A stretch of 64,000 nucleotides of DNA, from contig NZ_BDCH01000006.1 in the NCBI RefSeq assembly GCF_001613405.1, positions 124,001-188,000 of the forward strand, in the 5' to 3' direction. Origin of the DNA: Nocardia crassostreae. Its GTDB lineage: Bacteria > Actinomycetota > Actinomycetes > Mycobacteriales > Mycobacteriaceae. Shown here piece by piece: positions 27,890 to 37,177 of the stretch. Positions within the stretch are counted from its first letter, which is position 1, and each line of letters starts with the position of its first letter. Below the pieces are notes generated by a model that did no database searches, was not told the DNA's origin, and saw only the letters and a program-made list of their open reading frames with translations. The translations under genes and the position numbers were made by a program.

Positions 27890-29223
27890 TCAGAAGGCGG
27901 TGAGGTAGCGGTCGATCTCCCAGCTGGAGACCTGGTTGTGCCAGGCGAAGAACTCTTCGCGCTTGCGCTCGGCGAAATAGGCGGCCACGCCGGGACCGGC
28001 GATATCCAACGCACCGGTGAGCACCGGATCGGATTCGAGCGCGTCCATGGCGTGCACGAGCGTCATGGGAAGCATGTCGCCGTGGCGTTCGCCGGGCGCG
28101 CCGGGATCCAGGTCCCGGTCGATGCCGTCGAGTCCGGCGGCAATGGCCGCCGCTGCCGCGAGATAGGGATTGGCCGAGCCGTCGGCACCGCGCAATTCGA
28201 CGCGATGCTGGTCGGGGACGCGCAGATAGTGGGTGCGGTCGTTGCCGCCATAGGTGGCGTAGCGCGGCGACCAGGTCGCGCCGCTGGCGGTATTGGTCGC
28301 GCCGATTCGCTTGTAGGAGTTCACGGTGGGGGCGATGACGCCTTGCAGGGCGCAGGCATGGTCGAGCAGCCCCGCCAGGAAGGCGTAGGCGGTCGGCGAC
28401 AGACCCAGCCCGAGCGGATCGGCGGCATCGGGGAACAGGGAACGGCCGTCGGACCACACCGAGAGATGCATGTGCATACCCGATCCGGTCCGGTCGGTGA
28501 ACGGCTTCGGCATGAAAGTGGCCTTCATACCCCGCTTTTCGGCAATCACCGACAGCAGATAGCGGGCGGTGATGACACGGTCGGCGGTGGTGAGGGCGTC
28601 GGCGTAGTCGAAGTTCTGCTCGAACTGACCGTTCCCGTCCTCGTGGTCGCTGGCGTAATTACCCCAGCCGAGAGCATTCATCGCTTGCGAGACCTCGGCC
28701 AGGTGGTCGTACATGCGGGTGACATCGCGGGCGTCGTAGCAGGGTTGCAAGCTGATGTCGGCGGTATCGGCGGGGACCAGCCCCTCCGGCGTCTTGTCGA
28801 CCAGGAAGTATTCGATCTCCGCGCCGACATTCACCATGTAGCCGCGCTCGGCGGCCCGGGCGAGGGTCCCACGCGGGGCGCGAAAGGCCAGGGCTTGCCC
28901 TCGACGTGCGGCGTGCAGTGCACCATGGCCAGACCGGGACGCACGAACGGGATGGGTGTGAAGGTGGCCGGGTCCGGCACGGCGATCAGATCCGGATCGC
29001 GCGGCTGCTGGCCGATCATGCCCGCGGCGTACCCGGCGAAACCGACGCCGTCCGCCTCGAGCTGGTCGACGGCTTGGACCGGAACGAGTTTCGCGCACGG
29101 TTTACCGGACAGGGTGGTGAACACCGCCAGGATGAAGGCGGTGTCGGTCAGCCGGGCCTGTTCGGCCAGGGTGCGGTGGGTGGTGATCGGCGTGACGGTC
29201 GCGGCGGGGATGTCTATCGCCAT
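27890..29223 (-). pseudogene. GlnT/GmaS-like glutamine synthetase, frameshifted
   Basis: The gene starts at ATG 29221-29223 after CCAGGAG (MAIDIPAATVTPITTHRTLA) and shifts frame at 28868-28870 (GTGGGA on the coding strand). Restoring one G gives WPFAPRVGTLARAAERGYMV and a 444-aa protein, the usual length. The catalytic part is intact: GAEIEYFLVDK, GNGQFEQNFDYADALTTADR, FMPKPFTDRTGSGMHMHLSV, NSYKRIGATNTASGATWSPR and PDQHRVELRGADGSANPYLA. With the Glx subunits it resembles gamma-glutamylmethylamide synthetase of the N-methylglutamate pathway, which ligates methylamine to glutamate; a plain glutamine synthetase role is also possible. Confidence 0.8.
28868..28870. other. Single-base deletion site in the glutamine synthetase-like gene
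   Basis: On the coding strand the reading changes from FAPRVGPS to TLARAAERGYMV. One added G restores a single frame, and the restored span (1,334 + 1 nt) is a multiple of three. Confidence 0.65.
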
Positions 29224-29264
29224 GTCGGCTCCTGGAGCAGGGGTTCTGTCGGATGGACTGGGGT

Positions 29265-30453
29265 TCAGCGCATTTCGCCCGCGCCCGTGTACGGGTGCGG
29301 ACTGAGCAGGGGGGCGGCCCTCGGCGAACCGCTCGTGGCGGAAATCGGCGGGATCGACATTCGGCAGTCCGGTGCGCCCGTCCAGCAGCAGATCCGCGAC
29401 CAGGCGGCCGACCGCGGGGGAGATCTTGAAACCGTGGCCGGAGAATCCGGTGGCCAGGAACAGGCCGGGGACGGGCGCTGGACCGATGATCGGGTTGTAG
29501 TCGGGGGTCACGTCGTAGGCGCCGACATAGCTGCCGGTAATGCGCGGGTCGGGCATTACCGGCAACCGGTGATCCAGTTTGGCGACGACCTTCTCGACGG
29601 TGGCATCGTCGGCGCGATCGACGAAATCGTCCGGGTCGACGTATTCGGGCACGGCGTGATCGCTATTGCCCGCCAGCAGTTCGCCATTGGGTTCGCGGCA
29701 CAGATATTGCAGGCTCGCCAGATCGGAGAGCACCGGCACCTCGGCCAACGGTTCACCCTGATCGATCAGAACCAGCTGGGCGCGTTGCGCTTTCACATCG
29801 ACCTCCACGCCGACACCGAGCGTCAGGCCCGGCGTCCACGGCCCGGCGGCGAGCACCACGGTCGCGGCGTGCACCTCGCTGCCGTCGGCGAGCCGCGCAC
29901 CTGTCACACGACCGCCGGACTCGAGCAGTTTGACCACCGCAGCCTGCTGCCGGATTCGCACGCCGAGTTTCCGTGCGGCGGCGGCGAATGCCATACCCGT
30001 CAGATACGCCTCGCCGCGGCCGCCGCGCGGTTCGTAGGCGAAGCCTGCGGAGTCGTCCAGCCGCAAACCCGGCCACAGCGCGGCCATCTCGTCGTGGCCG
30101 ATGAGCTCCACATCGATTCCGAGCACCCGCTGCATGGAAACATTGGCGCGCAAGGGATCCAGATTGTCCGCGCCGACGCCCACTACATAACCGCACTGCC
30201 GGAAGCCCAGATCGTCGCCGAGGATGTCGCGCGCGTTCTCGAAGAACGGCACCGACCACCACGACATGGCCGCCAGCGACGGTGCTCCGTAATGGCAGCG
30301 CACCACGCCGCTGGACTTGCCGGTCATCCCCGAGCACAGCGTATTCCGTTCCAGCACAAGTACATCTGTGGCGCCGCGCGCGGCCAGCGACCAGGCGATG
30401 GCGAGTCCCTCCAGGCCGCCTCCGATGATCAGGTACTCGGCGGTATCGGTCAT
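29265..30453 (-). CDS. FAD-dependent amine oxidoreductase (sarcosine-oxidase/glycine-oxidase like), 3' end frameshifted
   Basis: A DAO-family flavoprotein with an N-terminal dinucleotide fold (EYLIIGGGLEGLAIAWSLAA), VLERNTLCSGMTGKSSGVVR, and the C-terminal FAD motif GLFLATGFSGHGFKISPAVG. As written the frame continues without a stop into the start of the glutamine synthetase gene (to 28831). Removing one base of the G6 run at 29309-29314 gives the normal family ending PLLSPHPYTGAGEMR and a TGA at 29265-29267, 395 aa in all. It probably oxidises a secondary or N-methyl amine such as N-methylglutamate or sarcosine (inference). It heads the glx operon, 41 nt before the synthetase. Confidence 0.8.
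29309..29314. other. Single-base insertion site (G6 run) near the end of the FAD gene
   Basis: Dropping one G converts a read-through fusion into a conventional C-terminus and restores a 41-nt intergenic gap with its own ribosome site for the next gene. Confidence 0.65.
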
Positions 30454-30610
30454 GCGGTATCCCTCGGCTTCATCACTGTCTTCTGTAGTGAATCAATATT
30501 TATTAATAGGAAACCAAGTGACTGTGTCGTAGCCATTACGCGGGCATCACGGGCCGATGACGCGCGCTCGGCGAATCATGGTCTGTGTACTTTGCATACG
30601 ACCACCCGGG

Positions 30611-30626
30611 TTAACCCACCTTTCAC
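30611..30626. promoter_or_regulatory. Possible GlnR box upstream of amt
   Basis: TTAACCCACCTTTCAC contains the AC-n9-AC spacing reported for mycobacterial GlnR sites. It is about 105 nt before the amt start and about 160 nt from the FAD gene start, in the shared divergent region 30454-30730. The match is short, so this is a candidate only. Confidence 0.3.
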
Positions 30627-30730
30627 AGCCTCGTACCCCGGCGCAACATCCACGGTGGTTCACTGCCAAGCAACGACTATTCCTATCAGGAACGCCGTTG
30701 GTAGCGAATACGTTCTAAGCAAGGTGAAAA

Positions 30731-32074
30731 ATGGAGCAAGCAGTGGCCGCGGCCGATACCGCGTGGATGCTCGCCGCTTTCGCGCTGGTATCCGTCATGG
30801 TGGCCGGACTCGCGCTTTTCTACGGCGGCATGGTCAGCGTCAAGAACACACTGAACATGGCCATAATGGTCTTCGGCGCCTTCGCGGTGGTCGGCGTGCT
30901 GTGGATCGTCGTCGGCTATTCGGCGGCCTTCGGGGATTCACTGGGCGGACTCGGGCTCATCGGTGACCCGCTCGAATACCTCGGATCCACCAAACTCCTC
31001 ACAGCGCCGGAGAGTCCGGGACTACCCCCGGCCATCTTCTCGGCGTTCCAATTGCTGTTCGGCGCGATCACCGTCGCGCTCATCGCGGGTGCGGTGGCCG
31101 ACCGCATGAAATTCGGCTCCTGGATGATCTTCGCCGGTGTCTGGGCGATCCTGGTGTACTTCCCGGTGGCGCACTGGGTGTTCGCCTTCGACTCCAAGGA
31201 CGGCTCGGTCATGGGCGGCTGGATCGCCAATGACCTGAAGGCCATCGACTTCGCGGGCGGCACGGCCGTGCACATCAATGCCGGTATCGCGGCGCTGGCG
31301 CTGTCGGTCGTACTCGGCCGCCGCCACGTCTTCCCGAATTCGCCCCGGCCGCACAGCCTTCCGCTGACCATGCTGGGGGCGGGCATCCTGTTCTTCGGCT
31401 GGTTCGGCTTCAATGGCGGTTCGGCGCTGGCGGCGGGCAACTTCGCCTCCGTGGTGGTGCTTAACACCCTGGCCGCCACCTGCGCGGGCATGTGCGGCTG
31501 GCTGCTGGTGGAGAAGTTCCGGGAGGGCTACGCCACCTCCCTGGGCGCGGCCTCCGGCATGATCTCCGCCCTGGTCGGCATTACCCCCGCCTGCGGTGCG
31601 GTCTCACCGATCGGCGCGCTCGCCATCGGCGTGATCTGCGGCGCCGCTTGCTGTTACGCGGTCTCGCTGAAGTTCCGTTTCGGCTTCGACGATTCCCTGG
31701 ACGTGGTGGGCATCCACCTGGTCGGCGGCATTCTGGGCACCGTGCTCATCGGCTTCCTGGCCGATCCGGACGCGCCCAATGCGGTGACCGGACTGTTCTA
31801 CGGCGGCGGTGTGGACCAGTTGTGGCGGCAGGCAGTGGCGGCGGCCGCGGTGCTGGGCTACACCTTCGTGGTCACCCTCGTCATCGCGACCGTGCTCAAG
31901 ATGTTCGGCGGTATCCGCGCGGATTCGAAGAGCGAATCCACCGGTCTCGACCTGGCCGTGCACGGCGAATCCGCCTATGTGCTCGACCATCTCGAAACCC
32001 CGGCCACCACCCCGGCCGATCCGGTCGGCGCGGCCGAGGCCATTACCAGCAAGGCCGCGGCCGGAGTCGACTAG
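30731..32074 (+). CDS. amt: Ammonium transporter (Amt family)
   Basis: A 447-aa membrane protein with eleven predicted spans. Family segments are visible: LFYGGMVSVKNTLNMAIMVF, ADRMKFGSWMIFAGVW, DFAGGTAVHINAGIAALALS (twin-histidine pore His) and FDDSLDVVGIHLVGGILGT (second pore His). The cytoplasmic C-terminal tail is long. Amt moves ammonium across the membrane. It is divergent from the FAD/glutamine synthetase/glx operon, so ammonium uptake and amine nitrogen recovery are probably controlled together. Confidence 0.92.
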   Translation: MEQAVAAADTAWMLAAFALVSVMVAGLALFYGGMVSVKNTLNMAIMVFGAFAVVGVLWIVVGYSAAFGDSLGGLGLIGDPLEYLGSTKLLTAPESPGLPPAIFSAFQLLFGAITVALIAGAVADRMKFGSWMIFAGVWAILVYFPVAHWVFAFDSKDGSVMGGWIANDLKAIDFAGGTAVHINAGIAALALSVVLGRRHVFPNSPRPHSLPLTMLGAGILFFGWFGFNGGSALAAGNFASVVVLNTLAATCAGMCGWLLVEKFREGYATSLGAASGMISALVGITPACGAVSPIGALAIGVICGAACCYAVSLKFRFGFDDSLDVVGIHLVGGILGTVLIGFLADPDAPNAVTGLFYGGGVDQLWRQAVAAAAVLGYTFVVTLVIATVLKMFGGIRADSKSESTGLDLAVHGESAYVLDHLETPATTPADPVGAAEAITSKAAAGVD

Positions 32075-32130
32075 ATGACCCGCGCCCGCCGCGTTTCACC
32101 CTCATCGGAAAGCCGCGGCGGGCGCTGCCC

Positions 32131-32185
32131 GAAAAGGGGTGTGGCCGCAGACGTTCTGCCGGGCCGCGCGGTCACACCTCTTTTC
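32131..32185. terminator. Hairpin between amt and the acyltransferase
   Basis: GAAAAGGGGTGTG (32131-32143) pairs with CACACCTCTTTTC (32173-32185) with one wobble. The right arm ends in TTTT. It lies between convergent genes (amt stop 32074, acyltransferase stop 32189) and shares the GGGGTGTG core with the GGTGTGAACC repeat family. Confidence 0.65.
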
Positions 32186-32188
32186 AAT

Positions 32189-32941
32189 TCACTCCTGCGA
32201 CCGCGACTCCCGGCGCGCGGCGCGCTCGGCCACCTCGGCGGCATCGAGGGCGTGGGCCTCTTCCAGGGTCGGGGCGCTGCCGCCCAGCCGGGACGGCACC
32301 CAGTACGCGCCCGGTTCGTGCGCATAGTCCTTTTGCAGGTCCAGCAGCATGGATTCCATTGTGGAATGCAGCTTCTCGGTCAGGGCCGAGGCGGGCTCGA
32401 ACGGTTCGATCGGCTCACCGACCGCCATGGAAATGGGGGTATTGGTGCGGCCCAAGCGCTTGGGGTGCCCCTTGGTCCACACCCGCTGCGCACCCCAGAT
32501 GGCAATCGGGATGATCGGCACATTCGCCTCGATGGCCATGCGCGCCGCGCCCGACTTGAATTCCTTCAATTCGAAACTGCGGCTGATGGTTGCCTCGGGG
32601 TAGACGCCCACCAATTCGCCCGCACGCAGCCGCTCCACAGCCTCGCGGTAGGAATCCGCGCCCGCGGCCCGGTCCACCGGAATATGCTTGAGCGCCCGCA
32701 TGATCGGACCGGCGACCGGATTGTCGAAGACCTCCTTCTTCGCCATGAACCGGATGTAGCGCTTCGTCGTACGCGCGGGCAGACCCGCGTACGTGAAGTC
32801 CATGTAGCCGGTGTGATTGATGGCGATGACCGCTCCACCCGTGGCCGGGATGTTTTCGTCGCCTTTGACGGTGAACTTCAGGCCCTGCAGCGCGAACACG
32901 GTGCGGGCCAGCCCGATGATCGGGTAGTAGACGGGTTCCAC
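32189..32941 (-). CDS. 1-acyl-glycerol-3-phosphate acyltransferase-like protein (PlsC family)
   Basis: About 250 aa. The HX4D catalytic motif is INHTGYMDFTYAG, and motif III is VGVYPEATISRSFELKEFKSGAARMA; further on IPIAIWGAQRVWTKG. This is the PlsC fold used in phospholipid synthesis. Position next to the MBL-Rieske gene matches the Rv3814c-Rv3816c acyltransferases. I chose the GTG at 32939-32941 (MEPVYYPIIGLARTVF); an upstream GTG near 33025 is possible but would overlap the divergent promoter. Confidence 0.82.
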   Translation of the reverse strand: MEPVYYPIIGLARTVFALQGLKFTVKGDENIPATGGAVIAINHTGYMDFTYAGLPARTTKRYIRFMAKKEVFDNPVAGPIMRALKHIPVDRAAGADSYREAVERLRAGELVGVYPEATISRSFELKEFKSGAARMAIEANVPIIPIAIWGAQRVWTKGHPKRLGRTNTPISMAVGEPIEPFEPASALTEKLHSTMESMLLDLQKDYAHEPGAYWVPSRLGGSAPTLEEAHALDAAEVAERAARRESRSQE

Positions 32942-33027
32942 AATTCCGCTAACGTAGTCGCTGCTCAGCTCGGAACCTGTGACACAGGCAACACCTGATC
33001 CAACGAATTCGAAAGAGGTTCGCACGA

Positions 33028-33855
33028 GTGGAAAACGCCCGGACAGCACTGCGTTCACACGACCGCAGGGGCCTGCTCGGCAGACGGACTCTCGCGGTAC
33101 TCGGCGCGGCGCTGCTGGCCGCCGGTTGCGATTCCGTGGTCGGAATTCCGGGTGACGAACCCGCCGGGTCCGGGGACTCCCGCATCGCCATATCGGTGAC
33201 CGACACACCCGGGCCGGACGAATCCGCACTCGCCGCGGCGGCGGTGCGCGGATTCGCGGCCGATCTGCGCGGCGGTGACCTCGACAAGCTCGAGACCACC
33301 TGCTGGACCATGGCGCCCTTGAACGTGCGAACCATGTACGCCGAGCCGGAGCCCATCCTCGCCGCGCTCGAGCGGCCGGGGGCGCACACCGGGTCCACCA
33401 CGGTGTGGAAGACGAATGCCGTCACCGTCGTCGTGCCGGACGCGTCCGTGACGGGCGGGTACGCCTGTCCATATGTCTACACGGCCGGGGACGAGATCGG
33501 ATTCAACGATGCGGACGCCCGGCACACGGTGCGCCGCTATCTCTCGCGATTGATCGGCGAACCGGTGCATCCCGATGACGACGAGCAGACCCATCCCTTG
33601 GTCTGCGCCGCCGGATCGGGCGACTGGGATCCCAATCAAACAGGCAAAACGGGCAAACCACCGCTGGCCGGAAACACCGCCGCGCTCGCGGGCATCCAGG
33701 GCTTCGTGGATCAATCCATCAAATCGGAGTGGCCGCGCGGTGCGTACATCACCGTATCGGTACCGGTCACCACCGCCGCGGGGGTCCAGAAGAAACAGGT
33801 CTTCACGCTGAAGTCCGGCAACGAGGGTTACTGCATCGGCGACGTCTCGGGGTAG
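33028..33855 (+). CDS. Putative lipoprotein
   Basis: A 275-aa protein. Twin-arginine-like basic start (RSHDRRGLLGRRT), hydrophobic segment and lipobox LLAAGCDS give a lipidated cysteine near residue 33. The mature part resembles a small NTF2-like/DUF domain (ALAAAAVRGFAADLRGGDLD) followed by a domain with four cysteines. No function known. It is divergent from the acyltransferase and 45 nt upstream of the MBL-Rieske gene. Confidence 0.7.
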   Translation: MENARTALRSHDRRGLLGRRTLAVLGAALLAAGCDSVVGIPGDEPAGSGDSRIAISVTDTPGPDESALAAAAVRGFAADLRGGDLDKLETTCWTMAPLNVRTMYAEPEPILAALERPGAHTGSTTVWKTNAVTVVVPDASVTGGYACPYVYTAGDEIGFNDADARHTVRRYLSRLIGEPVHPDDDEQTHPLVCAAGSGDWDPNQTGKTGKPPLAGNTAALAGIQGFVDQSIKSEWPRGAYITVSVPVTTAAGVQKKQVFTLKSGNEGYCIGDVSG

Positions 33856-33900
33856 CAAGTACCCTGGGTGGCTGGTAACGGTCAGGGAGGAAGATAGCTC

Positions 33901-35442
33901 GTGCAGATCACCAGCGTCGGACACGCCGGATTCCACATCCGTACCGCAGCGGGGACGATCCTGTGCGATCCATGGGTGAACCCGGCCTACTTCGGATCGT
34001 GGTTCCCGTTCCCGGACAATACCCAGCTGAACTGGGACGAGCTCGGCAACTGCGACTTCCTCTACGTCTCGCATCTGCACCGCGATCACTGGGACGCCAA
34101 GCACCTGGCCGACAAGGTCAACAAGGACGCCACGGTCCTGCTGCCGGACTATCCGGTGCCGGATCTCAAGCGCGAACTCGAGAAGCTCGGTTTCCACAAG
34201 TTCGTGGAGACCGAGGACTCGGTCAAGCACCGGGTCACCGGTCCGGGCGGCGATCTGGACATCATGATCATCGCGTTGCGCGCCCCGGCCGACGGGCCCA
34301 TCGGCGACTCCGGCCTGGTCGTCTCCGACGGCGAGACCGTCTGTTTCAACATGAACGACGCCCGGCCCGTCGATATGGATGTGCTGCACGACGCCTTCGG
34401 GCACGTCGACATCCACCTGCTGCAGTACTCCGGGGCCATCTGGTACCCGATGGTCTACGACATTCCGACCAAGACCAAGGCCAACTTCGGCAAGCAGAAG
34501 CGGCAGCGCGGTATGGACCGCGCCCGCTCCTACATCGAACAGGTCGGGGCCACCTGGATCGTCCCGTCCGCCGGGCCGCCGGTCTTCCTCGACGACGAGC
34601 TGCGCTACCTCAATGACGATCGCGGCGACGAGGGCAATATCTTCCCCGACCAGATCGTCTTCCTCGAGCAGATGAAGATCCACGGCAACGAGGGCGGGCT
34701 CCTGATGATCCCGGGCTCCACCGCGGAGCTGCGCGGCAAGGAACTGCTGGGGCTCACCCACCTCGTGGATCCGGATACGATCTACAGCGACAAGGCCGCC
34801 TATATCGAGGACATGGCCCAGCGCATGGCGCCCGTGCTCGCGGCCGAAAAGGCTTCCTGGGCAGTCGATGACGGCGCTCCCCTGCTGCCGCAGCTCAAGG
34901 AGCTCTTCGAGCCGATCATGGCGCAGAGCGATCTCATCTGCGACGGCATCGGCTATCCGGTCGCCCTGGTCATGGGCGCGGAGACCGTCGTCCTGGACTT
35001 CCCCAAGCGCGTGGTGCGCGAGCCCATCGAAGGTGAGGGCAAGCAGCGCTACGGATTCCGCATCGACCCGCAGCTGGTACGCACCGTGCTGCGCGATAAC
35101 GAGCCCGACTGGGTGAACACCATTTTCCTGTCGACCCGCTTCACCACCTGGCGGATCGGCGGCTACAACGAATTCCTCTACACCTTCTTCAAATGCCTCA
35201 CCGATGAGCGCATCGCCTACGCCGACGGCTGGTTCGCCGAGGCGCACGACGATTCCGCGTCCACCGAGCTGGCCGGGTGGGAGGTGCAGCGCCGCTGCCC
35301 GCACCTGAAGGCGGATCTGTCGAAATTCGGTGTGGTGGAAGGCGATACCCTCACCTGCAACCTGCACGGCTGGCAGTGGGATCTGGAATCGGGCCGCTGC
35401 AAGACCTCTAAGGGCCACGAACTGCGCTCGCGCAAGCTGTAG
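33901..35442 (+). CDS. MBL-fold hydrolase fused to a Rieske 2Fe-2S domain (Rv3818-like)
   Basis: A 513-aa protein. The N-terminal metallo-beta-lactamase fold shows HLHRDHW with H58, H60, D62 and H63. The C-terminal Rieske site is C466-P-H468 and C486-x2-H489 (RRCPHLKADL, CNLHGW). The same architecture is, to my recollection, that of M. tuberculosis Rv3818, in the same neighbourhood. MBL plus Rieske proteins are related to CMP-sialic-acid hydroxylase and UlaG-like enzymes; the substrate here is unknown. The GTG at 33901 follows AGGGAGGAAG. Confidence 0.82.
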   Translation: MQITSVGHAGFHIRTAAGTILCDPWVNPAYFGSWFPFPDNTQLNWDELGNCDFLYVSHLHRDHWDAKHLADKVNKDATVLLPDYPVPDLKRELEKLGFHKFVETEDSVKHRVTGPGGDLDIMIIALRAPADGPIGDSGLVVSDGETVCFNMNDARPVDMDVLHDAFGHVDIHLLQYSGAIWYPMVYDIPTKTKANFGKQKRQRGMDRARSYIEQVGATWIVPSAGPPVFLDDELRYLNDDRGDEGNIFPDQIVFLEQMKIHGNEGGLLMIPGSTAELRGKELLGLTHLVDPDTIYSDKAAYIEDMAQRMAPVLAAEKASWAVDDGAPLLPQLKELFEPIMAQSDLICDGIGYPVALVMGAETVVLDFPKRVVREPIEGEGKQRYGFRIDPQLVRTVLRDNEPDWVNTIFLSTRFTTWRIGGYNEFLYTFFKCLTDERIAYADGWFAEAHDDSASTELAGWEVQRRCPHLKADLSKFGVVEGDTLTCNLHGWQWDLESGRCKTSKGHELRSRKL

Positions 35443-35451
35443 ATCACACGA

Positions 35452-35481
35452 CTCCGGCCGACTCGCACACGTCGGCCGGAG
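35452..35481. terminator. Bidirectional hairpin terminator
   Basis: CTCCGGCCGAC (35452-35462) pairs exactly with GTCGGCCGGAG (35471-35481) around an 8-nt loop, 10 nt past the MBL-Rieske stop and 19 nt before the convergent gene's stop. Confidence 0.7.
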
Positions 35482-35499
35482 ATTCGCCGGGCAGCGAAC

Positions 35500-35835
35500 T
35501 CAGGTCAGCTCACGGCTCAGGCGCGACGACCACGGACACCAGAAGCAACCCGGCAGGAAGGCGCCGCACGCCTCGTCGAGATGGTCCTCGAGGTACTCGA
35601 TGCTGGAATCGCAGACCTCGATGGCCATGGTGAAGAACGTGATCGTGTCCGGGTCGAGGTGGAAACTCCAGCCCGGGTTGTATTCGGCCTGTGTCTTCCG
35701 GATTCGGCCCATGACGTGGGTCGACATGGTTTCCTCGCCGGATAGGATGCGGTGCGCCTCCGCAATGCGCGCCTCGTTCGTCAGCCGGATGACGAATTCT
35801 TTGCCGGAATAGTCGGTGAATGCGAAGTCCGCCAT
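35500..35835 (-). CDS. BP74-related / DUF7482-like small protein
   Basis: A 111-aa protein, MADFAFTDYSGKEFVIRLTN, with WSFHLDPDTITFFTMAIEVC and the ending AFLPGCFWCPWSSRLSREL. The pattern (FTD..GKEFVIRL, THVMG, FHLDPDTI, AIEVCD, EDHLDE) is what I recall for BP74-related proteins; their role is unknown. Here three cysteines occur near the C-terminus. The 160 nt upstream (35836-35993) is AT-rich and likely holds its promoter. Confidence 0.6.
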   Translation of the reverse strand: MADFAFTDYSGKEFVIRLTNEARIAEAHRILSGEETMSTHVMGRIRKTQAEYNPGWSFHLDPDTITFFTMAIEVCDSSIEYLEDHLDEACGAFLPGCFWCPWSSRLSRELT

Positions 35836-35993
35836 GATGATCCCTCGCTCGATGCGTTCGGGTGAATGGGGGGAAATCTTGCCATTCGATGGTAAGTCTC
35901 ACGAAGCAGTCGAAGCATTGAATTCGATTGTGCAGCAACATATTTTGAGAACCGACCCGTTTGCAGGCGGGCAAACGATCGCGGTGAGATCGA

Positions 35994-37028
35994 CTACCGG
36001 CGATCCGGTACTGTTTGCCCGTTTCTGTCCGTAACCGTCTGTCCTGCCGTCTGTTTCGCCTGGATTATGAGATCCCGCACGGCCATGGCGCCGCGCGCCA
36101 CCGGCGCGGCGACCCGGCCGTCCGCAGCGATCAGCACCCCGGACGGCGTGCCCCGCACCCGATATCGCAGCGCCGCTTCGTTCCCCTGCTGCACCAGCAC
36201 CGGAATCTCACCCAGCCCCTGCGCCCGCCCCCACTCGGCATGCTCGTCGACATCGCCATTGCCCACCACCGCAATGGTCAGCGCCCGCGCCGCCCGCACC
36301 TGCCAGCGCGGCAGCTCCCGCGCCAGCGCCGCGCACAACTCGCATCCGGGATGCACGAACACCAGCAGCAGCGACCGCCCCGGCGCCAGCAGCGAACCCA
36401 GATTCGCTCGCCCGTCCCCCGAGGTCTTCAGCAGCTCGAACTCCGGCGCGACCGCACCCGGCGGCAGCCCCTCCGCGCCCAGCGTGGACAGCGCCTGCTC
36501 GTCCAATCGCCGCCGCAGCACCCGCATCTCACCCGACAGCCACACGAACAGGGCGACGAAAACGGCCGCCACCACCATGCCCACCGCGTGATCGGTCGGC
36601 AGCTCCCCCGGCACCTCCGGATATCCGATCGCACCCACCGCGACCAGCAGCGCGAGCAGCATCAGAAGCGCATTGCGGATCACCGTCCGCACCCCGATCG
36701 GCGCGGCGCTGCCCGCCCCGAAACACGAACACGCCGGATGCCGCCCCTGCCGGAGCAACCGCAATACCGTCCCCGTGAACACCCCCAGCAGTCCGACCGC
36801 CACCAGCGCCGCCACCGCCGCCGTCCACGACGGCAACACCGCCACCGCGATCACCGCCTCCACACCCGGCAGCGCCCATGCCACCGCGGGCACCCAGCGC
36901 AGGCGGATACCGAACTCCCCCACCGCCTTCCGCGTCCCCGCCAGATCCGCGAACTTCCCCGCCGCCGACAATCCGAACACCACCCCGAGCGCCAGCCGCA
37001 GTCCCCACACGCCGTATTCGATGGTCAT
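35994..37028 (-). CDS. MauE/DoxX-like membrane protein fused to a thioredoxin-fold domain
   Basis: A 344-aa protein. Four spans in the first 150 residues match MauE (LALGVVFGLSAAGKFADLAG, and HPACSCFGAG with two cysteines). A further span follows (VGMVVAAVFVALFVWLSGEM), then a TlpA/thioredoxin-like domain with the redox site HPGCELCAAL and the cis-Pro loop RVRGTPSGVLIAADGRVAAP. It probably passes disulfide-level electrons across the membrane for protein folding or maturation outside the cell. The ATG at 37026-37028 was chosen. MauE names a methylamine dehydrogenase helper, but no mau genes are present. Confidence 0.78.
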   Translation of the reverse strand: MTIEYGVWGLRLALGVVFGLSAAGKFADLAGTRKAVGEFGIRLRWVPAVAWALPGVEAVIAVAVLPSWTAAVAALVAVGLLGVFTGTVLRLLRQGRHPACSCFGAGSAAPIGVRTVIRNALLMLLALLVAVGAIGYPEVPGELPTDHAVGMVVAAVFVALFVWLSGEMRVLRRRLDEQALSTLGAEGLPPGAVAPEFELLKTSGDGRANLGSLLAPGRSLLLVFVHPGCELCAALARELPRWQVRAARALTIAVVGNGDVDEHAEWGRAQGLGEIPVLVQQGNEAALRYRVRGTPSGVLIAADGRVAAPVARGAMAVRDLIIQAKQTAGQTVTDRNGQTVPDRR

Positions 37029-37177
37029 GCCCGCACCATGACACACGCGGGCGAACTCGAAACGATAACCGGGAGAACGCGATTCGATCGCCGATCGGAT
37101 CGTGGACCACACCTCCGAGGGGACGCTGACGACACCACAGCGGAACCCGGGCACAACACCGGTGCGGTCCGGGCGAC

